From the NCBI GenBank assembly GCA_902780695.1, contig CACZGM010000016.1:1-33639 (forward strand): 33,639 bases of DNA. Reading direction: 5' to 3'. The notes below the pieces were generated by a model. It was given only the letters and a program-made list of their open reading frames with translations. It had not been told where the DNA came from and did not search any database. This DNA is from an uncultured Ruminococcus sp. (lineage in GTDB: Bacteria; Bacillota; Clostridia; Oscillospirales; Ruminococcaceae). Shown in pieces: positions 30,247 to 33,639 of the stretch; the first letter of the stretch is position 1, and every line of letters starts with the position of its first letter. The translations under genes were made by a program, and so were the position numbers.

Positions 30247-30276
30247 TTGACAAAATGCCGTATTCTGGTGTATAAT
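30247..30276 (+). promoter_or_regulatory. Promoter of the hydrolase/Mur ligase transcript
   Basis: TTGACA (30247-30252), an 18-base spacer and TATAAT (30271-30276), both boxes perfect. The start codon is about 44 bases downstream of the -10. Confidence 0.9.
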
Positions 30277-30319
30277 ATATTCGTATGTGATTTTCTCGCC
30301 GCAGCTTTCGGAGGACATG

Positions 30320-31096
30320 ATGAACATTGATATAAACGGCATTGATACGAACTATATCGACAAGGGTGAGGGCGATGTCGTTCTGCTGCTTCAGGGCTGG
30401 GGAACGAGCGTTGACCTTTATTCCGCAGTCATTGATAAAATGGCTGAAAAGTACCGCGTTCTCGCGCCGGATATGCCCGGTTTCGGCGCAACTCCGGAAC
30501 CGCCGGAGCCGTGGCACGTCGATGATTACGCGGATTTTGTCCTCGCGTTCTGCGAAAAGCTCGGTGTCCGGAAATGTATTATCTTCGCACACAGCTTCGG
30601 CGGACGCGTGACTCTGAAGCTGATGGCAAGAGACGGTCTGCCGATAGAGGTAACAAAGATAATACTGACGGGAGCTGCCGGAATACGGCACGAACCCTCG
30701 GAGAAAGCGAAAAAGAAAGCCGCTGCATATCAGCGCGGCAAGAAATTTCTGTCGAGCGCACCGATGAAAGCGCTGTTTCCGAATGCCCTTGAGAACCTGC
30801 GCAATAAACACGGCTCCGCGGATTACAGGGCGGCAAGCCCGATGATGCGGCAGGTGCTTGTGAACACGGTCAACGAGGATCTGTCCGCGCTGCTGCCGGA
30901 ATGCAGACCGGAAACGCTGCTTATCTGGGGAAGAAACGACGACGCGGCTCCGCTCTGTGACGGTGAGCGCATGGAACGCGAAATGCCGGACGCGGGGCTT
31001 GTGACCATTGACAATGCGGGACACTTTGCCTTTATCGAACAGCAGTATATGTTCCTGCGGGTGATCTCGTCATTTCTCGGAATACCGACAGACTGA
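30320..31096 (+). CDS. Alpha/beta-fold hydrolase
   Basis: A 258-residue hydrolase with the usual core: VVLLLQGWGTS for the oxyanion loop, APDMPGFGATPEP, the nucleophile elbow FAHSFGGR (Ser in H-S-F), the acid Asp in IWGRNDDAAP and the His in DNAGHFAF near the C-terminus. The substrate cannot be told. CGGAGG at 30309-30314 favours the ATG at 30320 over the one at 30317 and over the frame opening at 30287. It is followed after 54 bases by the Mur-ligase gene, most likely on the same transcript. Confidence 0.88.
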   Translation: MNIDINGIDTNYIDKGEGDVVLLLQGWGTSVDLYSAVIDKMAEKYRVLAPDMPGFGATPEPPEPWHVDDYADFVLAFCEKLGVRKCIIFAHSFGGRVTLKLMARDGLPIEVTKIILTGAAGIRHEPSEKAKKKAAAYQRGKKFLSSAPMKALFPNALENLRNKHGSADYRAASPMMRQVLVNTVNEDLSALLPECRPETLLIWGRNDDAAPLCDGERMEREMPDAGLVTIDNAGHFAFIEQQYMFLRVISSFLGIPTD

Positions 31097-31150
31097 TGCC
31101 TTCATGCCCGGCGTACGATCCGAAATATTATTCCGTAAAGGAAACGACCT

Positions 31151-32764
31151 ATGAATGTAATTGACCATGTTATTTTCTACGCGGCACTGCTCGCGAACTT
31201 TACAATAAACTTCGTGCATTTCATGCATATGTTCCAGCTCAATTCGTACAGCGCCCGCGAGCAGTATGAGTGGCGCAAAAAGAACTCGCTGGACGTGTTG
31301 AACCGCTGTTTGTGGGCTTTGATCTACGGGCTCATGGCGGCTATGTTCGCAATATGCGCCCTCTTTGCAAACGATTCTCCGTTCTTTAATGCTATGTGCA
31401 ATCACCTGCCGATTTACGGCGCGGTCCTGATGACAGTGGGCTGTGTGCCGGGACTGTGGGCGCTGAGAAAACCTGCGAAGAAGAAGCTCGTGTTCACACC
31501 ACGCGTCATAAGAATGTGCGTCACAATGACGATAATTTACGGTGCGGTTTGTTCGCTGTCATTCGTATTCCTGCATGAATCGAAGCTGTATTTCGCGGTC
31601 GCTTCGATACTGCCGGCATTCTGCGTTTATATGCCGTGCCTTGCGAACCTTATCAACAAGCCGATAGAAAAATCGGTCAACAACCACTATATCAACGATG
31701 CGAAGCGCATAATAAGCGAGCTTCCGAACACGACAGTCATCGGCATTACGGGCAGCTACGGCAAGACTTCGACAAAGTTCTATCTCGAACGTCTGCTTTC
31801 CGCAAAATACAACGTGCTTATGACTCCGGGCAGCTTCAATACCACAATGGGCGTGGTCAAGGTCGTCCGCGGAAGCCTTAATGCGACGCATGAGATATTC
31901 CTCTGCGAAATGGGCGCAAAGGGTGTGGGCGAGATCAAGGAGATATGCGATATCGTCCACCCGAAGCATTCCATAATCACCTCGATCGGCGAACAGCACC
32001 TTGAGACATTCGGTTCCGTTGACAATATCATTAAAACCAAATTCGAGATAGCCGACGCTGTCACGGACGGCACGGTCTTTCTTAATTACGACAATGAGTT
32101 CATCAGGGATCATAAGATCGACAAGAACCATGTTACCTACGGTATAAACGGCGGCGAGTGGGATTACACCGCCGACAATATAAAGGTCACCGGGAAGGGA
32201 ACGACCTTTACCGTGCATCACGGCGGCGAGGAAAAGCAGTTCTCAACTAAGCTGCTCGGCGAGCATAACGTTCAGAATATCCTCGGCGCTATCGCCGTTT
32301 CCCACGAGCTCGGCATTTCTTTCGACGAGCTTGTATATCCGGTAAAGCGTCTTGAAGCCGTTCCCCACAGAATGCAGATACTTGACAAGGGCAACGGCGT
32401 TACGATCATCGACGACGCGTTCAACTCGAATCCTGCCGGTGCGAGAGCGGCACTGAAAACGCTGTCAATGTTTGACGACGCGCTTCGTATCGTTGCGACT
32501 CCCGGTATGATAGAACTCGGAGAACGCGAATATCAGCTCAACAGGGAGCTGGGAGAGTTTGCGGCCGGCTGCTGCGATATCGCCATTCTTGTAGGCGCCC
32601 GTCAGGCTCCGCCGATAAAAGAGGGTCTGCTGGCGAAGGGCTTCACAGAGAACCATATAATCGTTGCCGCCGACCTCAATGAAGCGATGAAAGCGGCATA
32701 TTCGATCCAGGCGGGCAGGAACCGCGTTATTCTCCTCGAAAACGACCTGCCGGATAATTTCTGA
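31151..32764 (+). CDS. Mur ligase (MurF-like) with an N-terminal multi-helix membrane domain
   Basis: A 537-residue protein. Residues 1-170 hold about five membrane helices (approximately 5-27, 53-73, 86-104, 119-141, 146-167). The Mur ligase catalytic part starts at about 195 with the P-loop GITGSYGKTS (198-207). TPGSFNTTMGVVKVV, FLCEMGAKGVGEIKEIC, ITSIGEQHLETFGS and NYDNEF follow. The C-terminal domain has HRMQILDKGNGVTIIDDAFNS-type and ELGEREYQLNRELGE blocks. The N-terminal substrate-binding domain of classical MurF is missing and the membrane part takes its place. Family chemistry is ATP-driven amide bond formation. The substrate here is unknown, perhaps a membrane-bound precursor. AAAGGA is nine bases before the ATG. 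Confidence 0.85.
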   Translation: MNVIDHVIFYAALLANFTINFVHFMHMFQLNSYSAREQYEWRKKNSLDVLNRCLWALIYGLMAAMFAICALFANDSPFFNAMCNHLPIYGAVLMTVGCVPGLWALRKPAKKKLVFTPRVIRMCVTMTIIYGAVCSLSFVFLHESKLYFAVASILPAFCVYMPCLANLINKPIEKSVNNHYINDAKRIISELPNTTVIGITGSYGKTSTKFYLERLLSAKYNVLMTPGSFNTTMGVVKVVRGSLNATHEIFLCEMGAKGVGEIKEICDIVHPKHSIITSIGEQHLETFGSVDNIIKTKFEIADAVTDGTVFLNYDNEFIRDHKIDKNHVTYGINGGEWDYTADNIKVTGKGTTFTVHHGGEEKQFSTKLLGEHNVQNILGAIAVSHELGISFDELVYPVKRLEAVPHRMQILDKGNGVTIIDDAFNSNPAGARAALKTLSMFDDALRIVATPGMIELGEREYQLNRELGEFAAGCCDIAILVGARQAPPIKEGLLAKGFTENHIIVAADLNEAMKAAYSIQAGRNRVILLENDLPDNF

Positions 32765-32800
32765 GCGTATAAGCGTATAATTGTAGGGAAGTGAAATGAT

Positions 32801-33639
32801 ATGAAGATAAACTGTGATTACTGCGGTGCTCTGATAGACACCGACAAATACAGGACCTGTCCGAACTGCGGCGGCGCTTACGGAAACGATCATGAGGTGA
32901 TCAAAGAAAAGGAAAAGCTCGACAGGGCAGATGACTTGTATTTCCAGAAAAAAGAGCTCGAAAACGACAGAATGAGGATAGAGAACAAAAATCTGATGAC
33001 AAATTCTGCCGCAAATTCAAAGACTGTGCAAAACGCTGCGAAGTTTATGAGCTTAGGCTGTTTGATGCCGATAATAACGATCTGCATCACATTCGTCATT
33101 ATTATCGTATTCGCGGTAATGGCGGTAGCGGAAGAAAACAAAACCGGAAGCAGCTCTTCAAAGAAGGCAAAGGAAACAACGGCCCACAGCAGCATTTCCG
33201 TAGAGCCGATAGAAATGCCGGATATCTCCATTCCGGAGATACCCGAGATCACAGTACCTCAGATCGAGACAAAAGTGACTGCGGGACTGGGAGAGCCTGC
33301 ACAGACTCTCACTTATTCCGTGACCTGCGACAGGTATCAGCCCGTTGACCGCTGGCCGTACAAACCGTCGGAGGGCTATGATTATGTGTCGTTTCATATA
33401 ATAATAGAGAACACCGGAAAAGAGGAGTACAGCCCCGAAGAAAAGATCATGTGCCTTGTGGACGGGATAATGTGTGATTCCCAGTGGGATTCTGACCGCA
33501 AGCAGCTGTCCTCGGATCCCATACCCTCCGGGATAAAGGCGGATGGCAACATCTGCTTTGAAGTACCCGTTGACGCGGAATACTTCGATATTAAATACGG
33601 CGATTATGTAACGCTTCATCTGAAGAATACATTGACCGC
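32801..33639 (+). CDS. Zinc-ribbon membrane protein with DUF4352-like domain, 3' end cut
   Basis: The frame is open from ATG 32801 to the window end, 279 codons without stop. The first 30 residues are a zinc ribbon (CDYCGALID and CPNCGGAYG). A coiled-coil-like charged helix (KEKEKLDRADDLYF, KKELENDRMRIENK) leads to a membrane helix (IITICITFVIIIVFAVMAVA, about 88-107). A Ser/Lys/Pro-rich linker follows. The outside part (YSVTCDRYQP, YDYVSFHIIIENTGKEEY, MCLVDGIMCDSQW) resembles the DUF4352 immunoglobulin-like fold of clostridial surface proteins. The protein is probably anchored in the membrane with the ribbon in the cytoplasm. AGGGA precedes the ATG by about 12 bases. Confidence 0.8.
   Translation, partial: MKINCDYCGALIDTDKYRTCPNCGGAYGNDHEVIKEKEKLDRADDLYFQKKELENDRMRIENKNLMTNSAANSKTVQNAAKFMSLGCLMPIITICITFVIIIVFAVMAVAEENKTGSSSSKKAKETTAHSSISVEPIEMPDISIPEIPEITVPQIETKVTAGLGEPAQTLTYSVTCDRYQPVDRWPYKPSEGYDYVSFHIIIENTGKEEYSPEEKIMCLVDGIMCDSQWDSDRKQLSSDPIPSGIKADGNICFEVPVDAEYFDIKYGDYVTLHLKNTLT

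Noticed and set aside
1-33639. CRISPR array, tRNA or rRNA genes, prophage
   Set aside because: No spaced direct repeats, no cloverleaf or rRNA-like blocks and no phage or integrase proteins were seen on either strand.

Overview
The window reads as a chromosome segment from an anaerobic, spore-forming, gut-type Firmicute, most likely a Ruminococcus-like Oscillospiraceae. The evidence is the mix of genes: a spmA-spmB pair, a ClpC-type ATPase with a VGF loop, indolepyruvate:ferredoxin oxidoreductase, MalFG-type sugar permeases without a local ATPase, a clostripain-family lipoprotein, an archaeal-type IMP cyclohydrolase, and several small proteins of a clostridial style. Genes are closely packed with many ATGA-type overlaps, and most have AAAGGA or GGAGG ribosome sites. 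No rRNA, tRNA, CRISPR array, phage or transposase gene was seen.

Layout. 1-890 (+): end of an F420-ligase-like gene and a YunG-like gene. 980-9050 (-): a purine operon read purE-purC-purF-purM-unknown-purN-purO-purH, then a YjbR-type gene. Its leader (8904-9046) has a -10 box, a long folded region and a terminator just before the purE ribosome site, so it looks like an attenuator of unassigned type. PurF lacks the catalytic N-terminal Cys. IMP is completed by two separate proteins, PurO and a stand-alone AICAR transformylase. 9100-9780: a 650-base regulatory gap with LacI/CcpA-like operators and a strong promoter. 9782-13157 (+): a sugar ABC importer (binding lipoprotein and two permeases). 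13471-15883 (+): a dCMP deaminase followed by a soluble protein joining a LacI-type sugar-binding domain to a GGDEF domain. 16003-18216 (+): a clostripain-family lipoprotein. 18230-18540: a patch of hairpin repeats, one present twice.

18551-22523: a 47-residue protein with 12 cysteines (-), missed by simple ORF length filters, diverges from a ClpC-type ATPase (+) across a perfect 14-bp palindrome. After clpC comes a 162-bp MITE-like element, then spmA and spmB. 22656-26377 (-): iorA-iorB followed, with ATGA overlap, by a sensor histidine kinase with no response regulator beside it. 26590-28604 (-): a small hypothetical protein, an RluA/RluD-type pseudouridine synthase coupled to a 70-residue protein, and a YfcE-like phosphoesterase with altered metal-site residues. 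28889-30162 (+): four small genes of unknown function forming a cassette. 30320-33639 (+): an alpha/beta hydrolase, a Mur ligase whose N-terminal domain is replaced by membrane helices, and the start of a zinc-ribbon membrane protein cut by the window end.

The regions most worth following are the purE leader, the glutaminase-dead PurF, the LacI-GGDEF sensor beside the sugar importer, the Cys-rich small protein with its palindrome, the MITE, the four-gene cassette and the membrane Mur ligase. All family names come from recognition by eye; no database search was run.
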